A stretch of DNA of 64,000 nt from Stentor coeruleus (Eukaryota > Ciliophora > Heterotrichea > Heterotrichida > Stentoridae), in the NCBI GenBank assembly GCA_001970955.1, contig MPUH01000182.1, forward strand, positions 24,960-88,959, read 5' to 3'. Positions 22,123 through 33,485 of this stretch are shown one piece after another. The notes under the pieces were generated by a model. The model was given only the letters and a program-made list of their open reading frames with translations. It was not told the origin of the DNA and ran no database searches. The position numbers were made by a program, and so were the translations under genes. How positions within the stretch are numbered: position 1 is the stretch's first letter; the number at the start of each line of letters is the position of its first letter.

Positions 22123-25100
22123 TCACATCTTAAACCCATCTGCTTTGATAGTTGTCGTGCTTTCACTATTAAAACTAGAAATATCTTCAAGCATAGTATC
22201 AGTAAACATTAATTTATCATTTTTCTTAGCAATCCATGGGACTTCTGGCCTTACAATAGGTCCTTCCATTTTAACAACACTTATCAGCGCATCAAAACTA
22301 TCAGCATAATCCAAAGGTGGACTGAGTAATGGCAACCTGATAATTGGCCTTACCATAAGATTTTCCGTATTAGGCACATAAACAAAAGAAAACTTCTCAG
22401 TATATCTATCCTCAGAAAACCTAGGACTCAACCTAATAACTTGATTTTTAACATAAGAATCATGCATTTCTGAATCCACTTCTTTAAGTTTTTCTAATGT
22501 TTTCCTGAATTGGTCCATTTTTTTCATCCCTTTTTCAGCAACACTTAAAAGGACATACAACTCTGCAGGGATTTTATGAAATTTAAGCTCAGAAATCACG
22601 TTTATGCACTCAGCAGATCTTGAAAATCCTAATGTTGTCCCTGTAAAAATATAAGAAAGGGTTAAATTGTAGATAATTTCAACTCTTAAGCTTTCTGAGA
22701 TATGATTATCAGCAAAAATAAGGTCTTCTTGATTGCTGTTAAGATTTTCTAAGGCAAGTTCGTAGATATGGATAGCTATATCGCAACGATTATTGTAAAA
22801 ATTTTCAGTTGCTTTGAACCATAAAGTAAAGAATTGGCTTATTAATATACCTGGGCCGATGGTTTTGAAGGATTTATCTTTGAGACTCTGGATAATAAAA
22901 ACGTCCTTTTCGATGTCGAGTTTTTCTCGTTGGTATAAGGTTTCTATAGCATCATCATAATTTTCTAACAGTAAATAACAATGAGCTTTCATAAGTAAAA
23001 TCTCATCATTTACCTCAACACATTCTAAAATCTCAAGTACTTTATTATATTGTTGACATACAATAAGCATATAAATTGATAGTATTACCGCATTATAATC
23101 GCCTATCTTAAAAATTTTTAAAATATCCTTAACCGCATCTTCCGCATTCCCAATATAAAAATAACAAAGCGCTCTATATGCCCTTAAAGTTTTTAAATCC
23201 TTATTCAAAACTAAAGCTGTTGTCAAATCCTCAANGCCCTTAAAGTTTTTAAATCCTTATTCAAAACTAAAGCTGTTGTCAAATCCTCAATAGCCTCATT
23301 GTACATTTTCAAAGAAATATAACAAAAAGATCTTATTGTATATGCAAGAAATGAACTTTTATCTGAAAGTCTTATAGAATTATTGATTTTCTTTAATGCT
23401 AAATCCATTTTAAGGTCGAGATATGCGAAAAAACTTCCAATCAAATAAAATTCGCAGTTTTTTTCAAGTTTTAAACTTTTAAACTCGACTTTAAGTTCTT
23501 TAATTTTATCGATATTAGCAGAATTGATTAGGATTTCGACGTGCAATTTGAGAATAGGCCACATAGGGTTTGAGAAGCTTTTGAAAAAATCAGAATTCAA
23601 GATTTTAATGGCTGAATCTAATTTTTGATTAGCAATATCAATGACTGATAAGGAAATCTTATAATTAAACTGTGAAGCTGGGTCTAAAATGCCTAGGGTC
23701 TGAGCTTTTTTATAGTCAGTAATCGCTTTTTCAAAGCTTTTTATGGAAAAATACGAAAAAGCTCTAAAAATCAAACACCTACAAAGGCTTTTAGGATCAG
23801 TATTATCATCAGCAATACTTGAAAGTAGTTCAATTGCTATAATAAACTTGCTTTGGACAACATAATAAATCCCTTCAGCAAGTTTCTGATAAATAACCTT
23901 TTTTTTAGACTTTACCTGCCCTTTAACCCTTTTTAGAACAAAATACGAGCCGAAAAAATCATACATTTCCTGTTTAATAAGTAAAATCCTAAACAATGCC
24001 CTATTAGCCAGTTCATCATTGTCTGCATTCTGAGCAACTTTTTCAAGTAACAGTTCTGCTTCATCATAATTTTCACATTTCATCAAGCATTTCCCCTTAT
24101 AATAAACTCCTTCAAGATTATTCTTATCAATTTTCCCTAAATAATCCAATGATTGTAGAGCTTCAGAAATTCTCCCAAAGAAATAGTTGATTTTAGCTAG
24201 TTCTAAAAAGTACTTTTCCATGAAATTCACTGTGTTTTTATACTTTTCTAGATACTTTACTGCATTTTCATAGTTCTTTTTATGCTTCCAACAGGAAGAT
24301 ATAAGTAAATATGATTGAGGATGCTGTAGTTTGATTAAGTCGCTAAGGGCTTCATCATATTTTTTAAGAGCAATAAGGACTTTTCCTCTTAGAAAATATC
24401 CTTGTATAAATTGTCCATTGAGGTTTATACAAGAATTTAATGTTTCAAGAGCTTGTTCGTAATTTTGCAAGGCACAAAAGCATTTGCAGATGGCCATTAA
24501 AGTACTTGGGGTTTGTATAATACTAGGCGACTGGAGGTTTTTAAGAGCTTTTTCATAGTTTTTTAGATTTAAATTACAAAGACCTTGCAAATATAAGGAT
24601 TCAGAAGATTCTTCATCTATGCTTTCTAGTATCCCTAAAGCATTGTCATATTTTTTTCTTGAAATCTCGTTTTTCGCTATACTGATTGAAGCTTTGAGTC
24701 CTGTTGACCTTTTTGTAGACTCTAAAGTACTGAGATTTTCTGGGATTTGAGGATTTGATGGGCTTAAAATGGTATTGAAGTTTCTAAAACTGGAAATCTT
24801 TAACTTTCTTGAGATGTTGAGTCTTGGGTGAGGTTTAGATAATGAATTCTTGCCTCTAAGGCTTAGATTTTGCCTTTGATCTCGAAGTCGGCTTGCATCT
24901 GGGGAGTTTGAATTCACTCTTGGCTTTAGAGATAAGTTTTTTAAGGATTTCGGCTTTTTACGACTGGGAGACTGGGCGTTACGTATGGTTGATGAACCTT
25001 GGATACTAAAGTTTTTGTTTCTGATTGAGATTTTTTCGTTAAATTTCGGACTGGCACATTTACTTGAGAAGCTTAGGAAGTTTGAACGAATTGACCTCAT
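22123..25100 (-). CDS. TPR-repeat protein, copy B (one assembly N inside)
   Basis: Reads as two overlapping frames that meet at N 23235. The 55 nt before the N (23180-23234) and after it (23236-23290) are identical, and both encode LTTALVLNKDLKTLR. Counting that segment once gives one protein of about 970 aa. The N-terminus is basic and Ser-rich (about 150 aa), followed by many TPR helices (ALYNKYENAL-like units such as GYFLRGKVLIALKKYDEAL and YYKGKCLMKCENYDEAELLL), then the non-TPR C-terminal block shared with copy A (RLPLLSPPLDYADSFDALI, RPEVPWIAKK, LMFTDTMLEDI). It is a paralogue of copy A. Confidence 0.87.
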
Positions 25101-25859
25101 TTTGATATTTTTTTTGAAAAAATACCACGTTTTGTTTTAAAATATTTATTGTTTTGAAGAAGCTTCAAGGATTTTTTGGCGATTTGATTGAAGATTTTAG
25201 AATTTATATTGAGATTTGAGGTGTGGATTATTATGTAAAATATTTAAAAGGAAGAGCTCCGAAAATTATAAATGCTGATGGAGAAAAGGCTTTATTAGGA
25301 TTATGGCTCTGGGTATCAATTGTTATGGGAAATTAATTATAGGCAAACGCTTTTGATTGGAAATACATTATGATTTAGGTTGGATTATAATATAAATTGA
25401 ATGATTTGGGACCTATTCCTTACAATTTATATTTATGCACTCAAAGAATCGGTGATGATAATATATGCATCCTTCCAGGTAAATTCGCTCCACACAAACT
25501 TTTTTTCCTGCGAAAATTTTATTCTCATTTTCTGAGAAAGACAAAATGCTAAAAAAGCTCTAATAATATTCTCTAATCATAAAATAGCCTACGCTCACTC
25601 AAGTTCTTGCAAATTTCTTTCTTGTCTATTGTATCCATCAAGTACTTAGTGAGGAAATTTTTTTTCTTTAATCCCATGAAAATAATTTCTTATTTCTAAT
25701 TGCCAAAAGTAAAAAAAATCTTTGGCTGAATATAGACACAATTTATTAAGGTTCCTTTAAGAACCCCATCTTATAGTTTCAATATTTATGTATAATAAAA
25801 ATATATACCAAAGTACAATGATTAATGATAAAAAGCATAGTTATCAATCTAAATTTATA
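25101..25859. other. Intergenic spacer
   Basis: 759 nt between the start of TPR gene B and the end of the LSm3-like gene (both minus). AT-rich, no gene or RNA recognised. Confidence 0.55.
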
Positions 25860-26093
25860 CTATAAGCTAACTATCCCTTCTCTTATCAAGCATACAAGAT
25901 CTCCACGAACAAACAAAATATCAGAATTTTCATTAGAAGTCTTTGCTTTAAATATGATTAGGTTTAAATGTTCATCAAATCCTTTAAGAATACCTGTTAT
26001 AAGACTTGAATCTTTGAGCTCAATAGTCACTGAATTGTTGATTAAGAGTTTTAGGATATCTAAAGGACCTCCGATATTTCCACCTGTTTCCAT
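25860..26093 (-). CDS. LSM3: Sm-like protein, LSm3-like
   Basis: 77 aa, a single Sm fold. Sm1 spans GPLDILKLLINNSVTIELKDSSLITGILKGFDEHLN, with the conserved G, D and N of 'G.L..FD.H.N'. Sm2 is ILFVRGDLVCLI, matching the 'RGD.V' Sm2 motif. The combination PLD(I/L)..L near the N-terminus, 'D.HLN' and '(I/M)LFVRGD' fits LSm3 better than SmD2 or LSm7. LSm3 is part of the LSm2-8 ring on U6 snRNA (splicing) and the LSm1-7 ring (mRNA decay). It is shorter than animal LSm3, lacking the loop between Sm1 and Sm2. The gene is divergent from the plus-strand gene at 26345. Confidence 0.82.
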   Translation of the reverse strand: METGGNIGGPLDILKLLINNSVTIELKDSSLITGILKGFDEHLNLIIFKAKTSNENSDILFVRGDLVCLIREGIVSL

Positions 26094-26344
26094 ATCAAAT
26101 TATATAATAAATTCTTTAAACTTCAAAATTTGTCAAAGGTTAAAAGTATTTTGATTTTTAATTTAGTGAAGGCTTTGATTGCTTTTAAAATAATTAATTT
26201 AGAATTTTTTAATTTTCAGGATGAGATATGCTATATGCCAGTTATTAATAAAGGGTTTTAATCGAATTATTAGGTTAGTATATTTAAAAGAGTTTAAAAG
26301 AAGATTATGATTCTATATATAATAATCGAAGCCAATATATAAAA

Positions 26345-29300
26345 ATGCAAAAAGCTGTAGGATGCTATGTCAAAGTAAACTCATCAGAAACAATATTTTT
26401 TCCTCAAATTGATAATTTAAAGAAGCTTAAAGACTTAGTCAGCGCTCGCTTATCAATAGACACATCAAGCATATACTTGAAATCCATTATAGGCGACCAA
26501 AATACTATTATCTCAGACGAAGACTCATTTTCATATTTGATGAACTATAACTTGAAAAATTCTAATTTTTTATACTTCACTTATGAAAACATCAACTTCC
26601 AAAGCTCTCAATGCATCAACTATCGAATTTTCAACATTCCTCAAAAGCATTCTACATTTCTATTCCCTTCCAAAGATTGCACTTTAATGCAACTATCTCA
26701 GCAAATCATTCAACAAGAAAGTTTAGACCACTCTTTGGTATGTGCTTTTTATACATATGAAGGGAATCCATTAGTAGGAAGACTTTATCAAATGTATGAT
26801 GTTTTGTTTATTAATGTTTTTTCATCAGATATAGGAATATTTGTCATTCCATATTGTGATGTTGTAGCTCAACCTAAAGTCTCACCAAATGAAGGTTCTG
26901 CGGAGGTTATAGTGAAAAACTCAGAGGACAACAAGACTTATAATGTAAAAGTTAGATTGAATTATGATACTGTCATGATATTAAAACAAAAAATTTACTT
27001 TTTGACTGGGATTCCAACTGTTGAGCTTTCGTTGAATTATAAAGATGAAATTATGAGTGTTAACTCGAAAAAACTTAGCAGCTATAAAATTTTAGCTGAC
27101 ACAGAAATCATTTTTACTAGAAATTTCCCAGAATCAAATTCAGACACTTATAAAAAAGGCCTTGTGCAATCTGTAAAACAAACCGTTAGAGGAGTAAGGA
27201 TTTTACATCATTTCTTATACTGTTTCAAAAAAAATTTGACAAATGAAGGGATATCTTACAATAAAGTTGCTGCAGTTATTAGATATGCTACAAACAATTG
27301 TAGCCCTTTACTTCATTCTTTATATGAACTAAAACTTAATAAAGATATAAGCCATTCAGATGCTATAGCTTTAGAAGAAGGGTTTATTATTTTATGCAAC
27401 AATTTTTTAAATATATTTAAAGTTGAAGTTGCTCCTGAAAAGATTTTTGAGCATACTTTAGAGATTTTTGGTATTGTTTTAAAGATAGCTTTCGAAAATA
27501 CGGCAGAATTACAAAGTAATGAAAAATATGAGACTATTAGTTCAAGCTGCGCATTGAATTATGTTGAGATTGAGGATCCGGTTGTATTAGAAGGAAGTAA
27601 TGGGAAATTAATATGCGAGATTAAATCACTTCAAGAGTTTTTGCGTACCAACCGTAAAATCCCAAACGTAGAAAGAGTAAATGAATCCCAATGCAAAGTT
27701 GATCACATTTACAAATGCATAATAAACCGAAATAAACTAGAACGAAAAGAAAATATCACACGCTGGGTTGGGATTTACGATATTTCTAAAAGTATTTCTG
27801 ACTTACTAACTTTATCAATACCAATAAACTCAACATGGAAACAAATATCAAATTTCCGTTTAAAATACAAATTAACTAAACTTATCAGGGCCATGCATTT
27901 GACTAATGGGTCAACAAAATATTATATAACCCTTAATAAAGAAAAGGAATATGTTATTAATATTGGAATTGAAGAAAAAATGGTAAATAAAGTTGAATTA
28001 TTAAATGTAATTGAAGGTTCTTCTGTTTATGCTGACAAAAATGAACTAGCTTTGGTAACGGATAGATTTATTGATATAGTAGATGAGGGGGTACAAAAAG
28101 ATATTTCGAAGATTCCGGAGGAGGCTGTGGTTGTTGTTTTTGATTCAAGTGAGTCGATGAGAAGACCTTTTTTTGATAGTCATGAGTTTTCAAGATTAGA
28201 TGTGGCTAGACAATGTTTTGATTGCTTCGCTGATCGCTGTATAGGTTATAATCTAAACCTTGTATCTTGTATTGTGATGTTCAATAACTCAATAACAGTA
28301 GGCTGTAAATTTACAGAAAACATTCTAAATTTCACAAATGTTATTAAAACTTGTCTTTTAGCTGGAGGTTCCAAACTCTGGGATGCTATTTATTATGCTG
28401 TAAATGAGCTGCAAACTTTAAGAAATCAATATCCAAAAACCAGACTTCGCATTTTATGTCTAAGCGATGGAAAAGATCATGGATCCCAAACTAATCCATT
28501 AAATCTAGTGAAATGGTTGCAAAACTTAAAAATAATCCTAGACGGTGTAGTAATTGGAAAGCTTTCAAAAACCTTAAAAGCTATGTGTTTTGCTACAGGT
28601 GGATGCATTTTCACCCCTCAAAAAGTTGATGTAGCAATCAAGCTTTTTGAGTCTGAGACTTTCCTTTTCTCTGGTTTAAGAAACGAGCCAATGCTATTCC
28701 AAGTAAACTCAGAAGAACAGCTTCGAAGCCTAGCAACTTACGATTGCTATACAAACGCACCAAATATGAAGCCTCCTTTTCAAATTGAAAAAGAAGTAAT
28801 TTCCCTAGCTAAAGCTTTTAGAGAGCATAGTGAGCAATCTATTGATACTATTAAAAATCCTATAATGTTTAGAAGAATCATGAGTGAGATGAAGTTTATA
28901 TCAACTAACAGAAATAATCACATATCAATATTCCCTTGTAAAGATGATTTAACATTTTGGAGCGTTATAATAAATGGCCCAGAGACTACTGTATATGAAG
29001 GGGGGACATTTCTACTTTATATAAAATTCGGTGACCAGTACCCAGCTTCACCTCCAGAGTTTAGGTTTATAACCCCGATTTATCATTGTAACATTAGCTC
29101 TACAGGGAGGATTTGCCATTCAATATTGGGTCAATTTTATAGTAGCGATACGAAAATCAAAAAAATTTTAGACTGCATTTATGGACTGCTTTTGACTCCT
29201 GAACCAAACGACCCTTTAGACTCAAATGTAGCTGCTATGTATAAAGATAACCCTGAAAATTTTAGGTATATTGCTAGATATTGGGTTCAAAATTATGCTT

Positions 29301-29563
29301 CGGTTCAAGGTGATAAATTACTTAAAGGCATTGATATTGGAGTGTCGATGAGCTTAGATTTTATTGATTCATATAATGGAGATATTATGCAATGGCCGAT
29401 GTTTGTTGAGAGCTTAGGGTGCAATTTAGATAAAAGCACTGTGGATAATATACTTAATAATCCTCAGGCATTTCCTGGTATTGTCATTGACCCATCGAGA
29501 TTGGTGTTTAATAATGAACTTTATGCTAGGATACAAGAGTATTTAGGCCATTTAGAAATATAA
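26345..29563 (+). CDS. Ubiquitin-like / von Willebrand A / E2 ubiquitin-conjugating fusion protein
   Basis: 1072 aa. The N-terminal ~250 residues contain ubiquitin-like folds (VKVRLNYDTVMILKQKIYF, then LSLNYKDEIM). A vWA domain starts near residue 590 with VVVVFDSSESM (MIDAS D.S.S), followed by the T/D loops SKLWDAIYYAVNEL and ILCLSDGKDHG. The C-terminal ~170 residues are an E2 UBC domain: FWSVIINGPETTVYEGGTF, YPASPPEFRF, an HCN motif in place of HPN (YHCNIS), and the catalytic Cys in GRICHSIL (residue 924). It has the residues expected of an active E2. Known E2s transfer ubiquitin from E1 to E3 or substrate; the vWA part may bind partners. The fusion in one chain is unusual. Confidence 0.9.
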   Translation: MQKAVGCYVKVNSSETIFFPQIDNLKKLKDLVSARLSIDTSSIYLKSIIGDQNTIISDEDSFSYLMNYNLKNSNFLYFTYENINFQSSQCINYRIFNIPQKHSTFLFPSKDCTLMQLSQQIIQQESLDHSLVCAFYTYEGNPLVGRLYQMYDVLFINVFSSDIGIFVIPYCDVVAQPKVSPNEGSAEVIVKNSEDNKTYNVKVRLNYDTVMILKQKIYFLTGIPTVELSLNYKDEIMSVNSKKLSSYKILADTEIIFTRNFPESNSDTYKKGLVQSVKQTVRGVRILHHFLYCFKKNLTNEGISYNKVAAVIRYATNNCSPLLHSLYELKLNKDISHSDAIALEEGFIILCNNFLNIFKVEVAPEKIFEHTLEIFGIVLKIAFENTAELQSNEKYETISSSCALNYVEIEDPVVLEGSNGKLICEIKSLQEFLRTNRKIPNVERVNESQCKVDHIYKCIINRNKLERKENITRWVGIYDISKSISDLLTLSIPINSTWKQISNFRLKYKLTKLIRAMHLTNGSTKYYITLNKEKEYVINIGIEEKMVNKVELLNVIEGSSVYADKNELALVTDRFIDIVDEGVQKDISKIPEEAVVVVFDSSESMRRPFFDSHEFSRLDVARQCFDCFADRCIGYNLNLVSCIVMFNNSITVGCKFTENILNFTNVIKTCLLAGGSKLWDAIYYAVNELQTLRNQYPKTRLRILCLSDGKDHGSQTNPLNLVKWLQNLKIILDGVVIGKLSKTLKAMCFATGGCIFTPQKVDVAIKLFESETFLFSGLRNEPMLFQVNSEEQLRSLATYDCYTNAPNMKPPFQIEKEVISLAKAFREHSEQSIDTIKNPIMFRRIMSEMKFISTNRNNHISIFPCKDDLTFWSVIINGPETTVYEGGTFLLYIKFGDQYPASPPEFRFITPIYHCNISSTGRICHSILGQFYSSDTKIKKILDCIYGLLLTPEPNDPLDSNVAAMYKDNPENFRYIARYWVQNYASVQGDKLLKGIDIGVSMSLDFIDSYNGDIMQWPMFVESLGCNLDKSTVDNILNNPQAFPGIVIDPSRLVFNNELYARIQEYLGHLEI

Positions 29564-30823
29564 AATTAGATTAAGTTTTTATATTTATTATTGAAATGTA
29601 TTTAGATCATTTGTGAACAGAGTTAAAATATAAGGAATATAGGCAAAATTGATTTTTTATTTATTAATATATATTAATAGTTGCATTTAAAAGTATTGAG
29701 CTATATTATCTAATCTAAATTGCAGACTTAAGATATTATAAAATATAAAGTCAGTCTTACGGGTAATCAAAATTATAAGACAAGAATCATTAAAAATAGC
29801 AAATTAAGGTTTTTAAACGAAAATGATATGATAAAATTGATCAACTCTTTTTAGTGTAGAAATTTATGTTCGATCGCAATTCGCAAATTTATCAATTTCA
29901 CAAATATATAATTCAATTAAATTAGATAATAAATTGATAAATTGTATTATGATTTAATCACGTATAAATATGAAATTAGGCTGACTTATATATCCTTTAT
30001 GATTTCTCCATATAAATAAAGTATATAATGAGTATATATCTCACAATAGATAATAGCAAATTATATAACAAATTTGAATTACTTAAAGCCTTATACTAAC
30101 TTTAATCACAGCTTATGCAAAATTTTATAAACGTTTTTATACATATCCTGCGTTTAAATACTTGATTTGATTGCTAATAAGCAACACTTAAATATGAAAC
30201 ATAAAGCATAAAATATTTATATGCCATAGAATAATCAAGATATCTATCTAGCGAAATATAAAGTTTTAAAACAATTATTTATTTAAATTACTGAATTTCT
30301 TTTAAAAATCCTTTGTCTTATTTTTTTTTGAAAGTTAACCGATACTTTTAAAGATTGAATCTTAATTTTTTGGGGTTTATTTATAAAAGTTATTTAGGTG
30401 GAGCACTATTTTGAATTCTACTACTCGATAAATCAATGAATTACGATTTGCTATAGTTTGTAATTATAAATAAATTATAACATGGAGCCCAATCTTTTTA
30501 ATATGTTTGAAATTCTCAGTCAAAAACATTATTTTATCATATATTGGAATTCCATATTATAATATAGTATATTAGTTGATTCAATAGCATTTCCATTATA
30601 AAATATCAAATCCACATCTTTCATTCCTAACCCCCACATAAAAACCTCAAAGATCTTCTATTAATCCTAAAAAAAAAAATCCAAAATTATCCTATATCAA
30701 TAAATCTTCATTTTCCCTCAAGAAAATTATCCCCATCCTTCATGTATAAACTGTCCTGCAAAGCTTATATTATAATATTTTATTATATATAGGGCTTTCA
30801 TCAGTAGTTAATTGCACATATAA
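29564..30823. other. Long intergenic spacer, AT-rich
   Basis: 1.26 kb between two plus-strand genes. It is extremely AT-rich, all frames are interrupted, and there is no tandem repeat or RNA I can recognise. The last 200 nt are C-rich over G and presumably hold the MVP promoter. Confidence 0.6.
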
Positions 30824-33355
30824 ATGGAAGAAAATCTTATTCGTATTCCACCTTTCTGCTATGTGCATGTACTTGATCGTAATACCAACCTGACTTACGT
30901 TGTTGAAGGTCCGTTAACTTACGTTTTTAAAGACCATTTGAAGCTTGTCAGTGGTAAGGTCCCATTGCAGATGGTACAAATTCCCCCACGTTCCTATTGT
31001 ATCATCAAGAACCCAGTGATTAAAGAAAATGATAAGCTGGTCATGGATGATTTCGGTATGGCTAAAGTACGCTATGGAGACAGAGAAGTCCGTACATCAG
31101 AAACGAATCCTATACCATTCCCCCTATACCCATTTGAACTTATGGAACAAGATATAACCAAAATCCCAATTATAAGACCAAACCACGCTTATATGCTTAG
31201 AGCATTAAGAGACTTTACTGATGATAAATCTAATTCTCGAAGTGCTGGAGATGAATGGTTACACTATGGACCAGGTTCCTACATTCCCAGAGTCGAATGC
31301 GAAATAATCCGTGAAGTCCTTCCTGTAACCATCCGACCAAATATGGCTTTAAAAATCCGTGCTATTAGAGCTACAGTAGATAAATACAATAATGAAAGAC
31401 AAGCTGGAGAAGAATGGCTTATAAGAGAAACAGGAGATTATCTTCCACAAGTAGATGAAGAAGTTATTGAAGAAGTAAAAGCTATAGTCTTAACTGAGAA
31501 AAAAGCTATACAGCTTAGAGCGATAAAGAACTTTTCCGATGTGTATAAGAAAACACGTAAAGCTGGAGAAGAATGGCTTCTAACAATAAAAGAAACTGAC
31601 ACCCATATTCCTGATGTATACGAGCAATTAGTAGGAACAGTGAATGTTGTTGTTTTGAATAATAGACAGTTTTGTTATATATTAGATCCAGTAGGTGATG
31701 AGGGGAAAAATAAGTTTGGCATGAAAGAGCTAAGAAGAGGTGAGTGCACATTTTTCTTAAGGCCTTTTGAAAGTTTGGAAAAAGGTATACAAGATGTGAT
31801 TGTCCTTGCTGATGATGAAGCTTTGTTACTTAAAGCTATTGAACTATATGAAGATACTGAAAAAAATGTTCATCAGCCTGGGGAAAAATGGATGATATAT
31901 GGACCTTGTGATTATATTCCACCTATACAAGTTGAGGTGTTGGAAAGGAGGAAAAGGATACCTTTAGATGAAAATGAAGGGATTTATGTGAGGAACACAA
32001 AGACTGGTGAAGTTATGGCAAAAACTGGAGAAAGTTATATGCTTAAACCTGAAGAAGTCTTATGGGAACTAAACCTCTCACCTGTTGTTGAAGACTTAGT
32101 TTGCAGGCAGATGACTGGAGAAACTTTCCAAATTGCTGTTAAAGAAGGTTCAGATATTAAGTATAAGTCAACAGGCAAACCATATGTGAGAGATAAAACT
32201 AGAGTTATAGCTTTTAGAGTACCTCACAATTCAGCAGTTCAAGTTTATAACTACAAAACAAAAGTTAGCCGAGTTGTTTTTGGTCCTGATAGAATCATGC
32301 TTCAACCTGATGAACAATTCACTGTTGTTTCACTTAGTGGTGGACTTCCTAAACGTGAAGGGGTCATTACAAACCTCGCTTTAATGATGGGACCTGACTT
32401 CATGACTGACATTGTCGTTGTCGAAACAAGTGACCATGCAAGTCTTGCTTTAACTCTTTCTTATAATTGGCGCTTCAAAATTGATAAGGAAAATGAAGAA
32501 CAAGCTAATAAAATCTTCCAAGTTAGAGACTTTGTTGGAGATACTTGTAAGACTATAGCAAGTAGAGTTCGAGGAGCAGTGTCAGCATATTCGTTTGAAG
32601 ATTTCCATCAAAGATCATCAGATATAATTAGAGCTGCAGTTTTTGGTAAGAAAGGTGATGAGATAAGATCTGAATTAAGTTTCCCATCAAATGGACTTGT
32701 AGTTACTAATGTTGATATACAAACTGTTGAGCCTACTGATGATAAAACTAAAGCAAGTTTGAAAAAATCAGTTAATCAAGCTATTGAGATTACAACTGAA
32801 GCTAATAAAGCTAGAGCTCAGCATGAGTCTAGGAAAAATGAAGAGCATTCTAAAGGAACTTTAGAGTTACAGAAAGTTAGAGATTTGATTGAGTCTGAAA
32901 AAGAGCAGATTAAAGTTATACAGTTGAAAGCTAAGAACATGGAGGTAAAGATGACAGGGAAAGCGGTTGGTGAAGCTATAGCCGAAGCGAAATCAAAGAA
33001 AATTTACTATGAAAGTTTGCTTCAGCAGACAGAACTTGAGGAAGAAGCTAAGAAAATTGAAGCTGAGACTGAATTGTCCCTGTCTAAAGAGAAGAACATG
33101 GCAGAATTAGCTTATCAAAGAGAACTAGATGAGCTTGAGATAACTAAAGCTCAGGAACTAGCTAAAATAGAGACTGAGAAATTCAAGCAAGTCATTGATT
33201 CTATTGGAAAAGAGACTATTGTCTCAATGGCGAGAGCTGGACCTGAAATGCAAGCTAGGCTGCTTAAAGGCTTAGGACTTAAAGGCTTTATGCTCATGAA
33301 CTCCAAGAACCCTATCAATCTCCTAGGCACAGCTTCAGGACTTATCCCAAAGTAG
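30824..33355 (+). CDS. MVP: Major vault protein
   Basis: 843 aa, close to the ~860 aa of animal MVP. It begins IRIPPFCYVHVLDRNTN, the conserved MVP start (IRIPPYHYIHVLDQNSN in animals). Several MVP repeats of about 55 residues follow, each with an 'A..LRA...F.D......AG.EWL..GP..YIP' core (for example YMLRALRDF, EWLHYGPGSYIPRVE). The shoulder domain lies near residues 510-640 (GPDFMTDIVVVETSDHASL, YNWRF) and a long cap helix follows (SKGTLELQKVRDLIESEKEQ; AEAKSKKIYYESLLQQTELE). Thirty-nine such chains form each half of the vault ribonucleoprotein particle in the cytoplasm. It appears intact and intronless. Confidence 0.96.
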   Translation: MEENLIRIPPFCYVHVLDRNTNLTYVVEGPLTYVFKDHLKLVSGKVPLQMVQIPPRSYCIIKNPVIKENDKLVMDDFGMAKVRYGDREVRTSETNPIPFPLYPFELMEQDITKIPIIRPNHAYMLRALRDFTDDKSNSRSAGDEWLHYGPGSYIPRVECEIIREVLPVTIRPNMALKIRAIRATVDKYNNERQAGEEWLIRETGDYLPQVDEEVIEEVKAIVLTEKKAIQLRAIKNFSDVYKKTRKAGEEWLLTIKETDTHIPDVYEQLVGTVNVVVLNNRQFCYILDPVGDEGKNKFGMKELRRGECTFFLRPFESLEKGIQDVIVLADDEALLLKAIELYEDTEKNVHQPGEKWMIYGPCDYIPPIQVEVLERRKRIPLDENEGIYVRNTKTGEVMAKTGESYMLKPEEVLWELNLSPVVEDLVCRQMTGETFQIAVKEGSDIKYKSTGKPYVRDKTRVIAFRVPHNSAVQVYNYKTKVSRVVFGPDRIMLQPDEQFTVVSLSGGLPKREGVITNLALMMGPDFMTDIVVVETSDHASLALTLSYNWRFKIDKENEEQANKIFQVRDFVGDTCKTIASRVRGAVSAYSFEDFHQRSSDIIRAAVFGKKGDEIRSELSFPSNGLVVTNVDIQTVEPTDDKTKASLKKSVNQAIEITTEANKARAQHESRKNEEHSKGTLELQKVRDLIESEKEQIKVIQLKAKNMEVKMTGKAVGEAIAEAKSKKIYYESLLQQTELEEEAKKIEAETELSLSKEKNMAELAYQRELDELEITKAQELAKIETEKFKQVIDSIGKETIVSMARAGPEMQARLLKGLGLKGFMLMNSKNPINLLGTASGLIPK

Positions 33356-33485
33356 TTAGAAATAGTTAATTAGTGCTTTTTGAAAACTAGATTCAGCAAA
33401 TAATTTTGAAGAAGTTATAATAAAAATTCTTGTCATATATCATTTTATATATAAAATCATGATAAAACTGATTTTATATATATAA

